Shown: piece by piece, positions 13,237 to 13,477 of the stretch
Layout: the number at the start of each line of letters is the position of its first letter
Position numbering within the stretch: position 1 is the first letter of the stretch
Assembly (NCBI GenBank): GCA_009776385.1
Contig: WRFT01000021.1
Coordinates: forward strand, 1 to 13,477
Length of the DNA: 13,477 nt
Reading direction: 5' to 3'
From: Clostridia bacterium
GTDB lineage: Bacteria; Bacillota; Clostridia; Christensenellales; Aristaeellaceae
The notes under the pieces: model-generated
What the model saw: the letters and a program-made list of their open reading frames with translations, nothing else
Database searches by the model: none
What the model was told of the DNA's origin: nothing
Program-made: the position numbers and the translations under genes

Positions 13237-13477
13237 GTTTTGGAGGGAGGCTTTTCCATTTACGTTTCATTTTAAGGCTCATTTGAAGTCGGGTTATCAT
13301 GCGTGGAATAATTTCGCTTGTGAGGCATTTGAGAATGAAAAACAAGCTATAAGAACTTAAGAAGAGGACGAAATAGGCAGAAGGTACAAGAGCAAAAAGG
13401 AAATATAACTTATGCGACAAAAAGGAGGAGCCCAAACACACCTTTTTCAAAAGAGCTGTTTCATTGGGATGTACAGC
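13237..13477. other. Right-edge region without a firmly identifiable gene
   Basis: This AT-richer stretch holds no recognisable protein. A possible plus-strand promoter is TTGAAG (13283-13288), 18 bases, AATAAT (13307-13312). It would lead to an ATG at 13412 with AAGGA about ten bases upstream, open to the window edge for 22 codons (MRQKGGAQTHLFQKSC and on). GCTTGT (13316-13321) and ACAAGC (13342-13347) form a loose inverted repeat. I cannot say whether the edge reading frame is a gene. Confidence 0.3.

Noticed and set aside
13205..13450. Minus-strand open frame of 81 codons near the right edge
   Set aside because: It contains the AraC promoter, lacks a ribosome site, and its hydrophobic, low-complexity product resembles no family I know. 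The frame is also open past its TTG to the edge, so it may be chance.
1..13477. CRISPR arrays, tRNA or rRNA genes, insertion sequences, phage or toxin-antitoxin genes
   Set aside because: I looked for regularly spaced repeats, cloverleaf-like segments, and transposase or integrase motifs and found none that hold up.

Overview
The window looks like an accessory carbohydrate-uptake locus from an anaerobic Bacillota (Clostridia-type) genome of middling GC content. This is inferred from the family types: LplB/LplC-like permeases with no ATPase gene beside them, very long LplA-like binding proteins, AraC-type regulators with cupin-like N-termini, paired uroporphyrinogen-decarboxylase-like (URO-D-like) proteins, strong purine-rich ribosome sites and TTG/GTG starts. 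I cannot name a species.

Layout, left to right. Positions 1-861 (+) hold the 3' part of an ADP-ribosylglycohydrolase-like gene that enters from the left edge and carries a C-terminal extension. It converges on an AraC-type regulator (884-1699, -), which has a near-consensus promoter of its own. Divergent from that regulator is a URO-D-like gene (1912-2943, +). After a 231-bp gap comes a compact plus-strand operon: Gfo/Idh/MocA oxidoreductase (3175-4161), two binding-protein-dependent permeases (4208-5173 and 5216-6151), a 562-residue secreted binding protein (6209-7897), and a nitrilase-superfamily amidohydrolase (8014-9003). Hairpins precede the binding-protein gene and the nitrilase gene.

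The right half is a near mirror image on the minus strand. A second AraC-type regulator (12277-13191) is followed by a second permease pair (11130-12032, and 10179-11068 with a one-base frameshift) and a second, different URO-D-like gene (9072-10088). This half has no binding protein. Its permease genes have a strong promoter and a leader of about 115 nt with several predicted hairpins. The last 286 bp hold the AraC promoter and otherwise nothing I can identify firmly.

How the parts may work together (inference): the permeases and binding protein would import an oligosaccharide or substituted sugar, using an ATPase encoded elsewhere. The oxidoreductase, amidohydrolase and URO-D-like proteins would process it, and the AraC proteins would sense it or a product. 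The combination suggests a substrate with a C-N bond (amide, nitrile or carbamoyl) on a sugar-like scaffold. I do not recognise it as a described pathway. No rRNA, tRNA, CRISPR array, insertion sequence or phage gene was seen.
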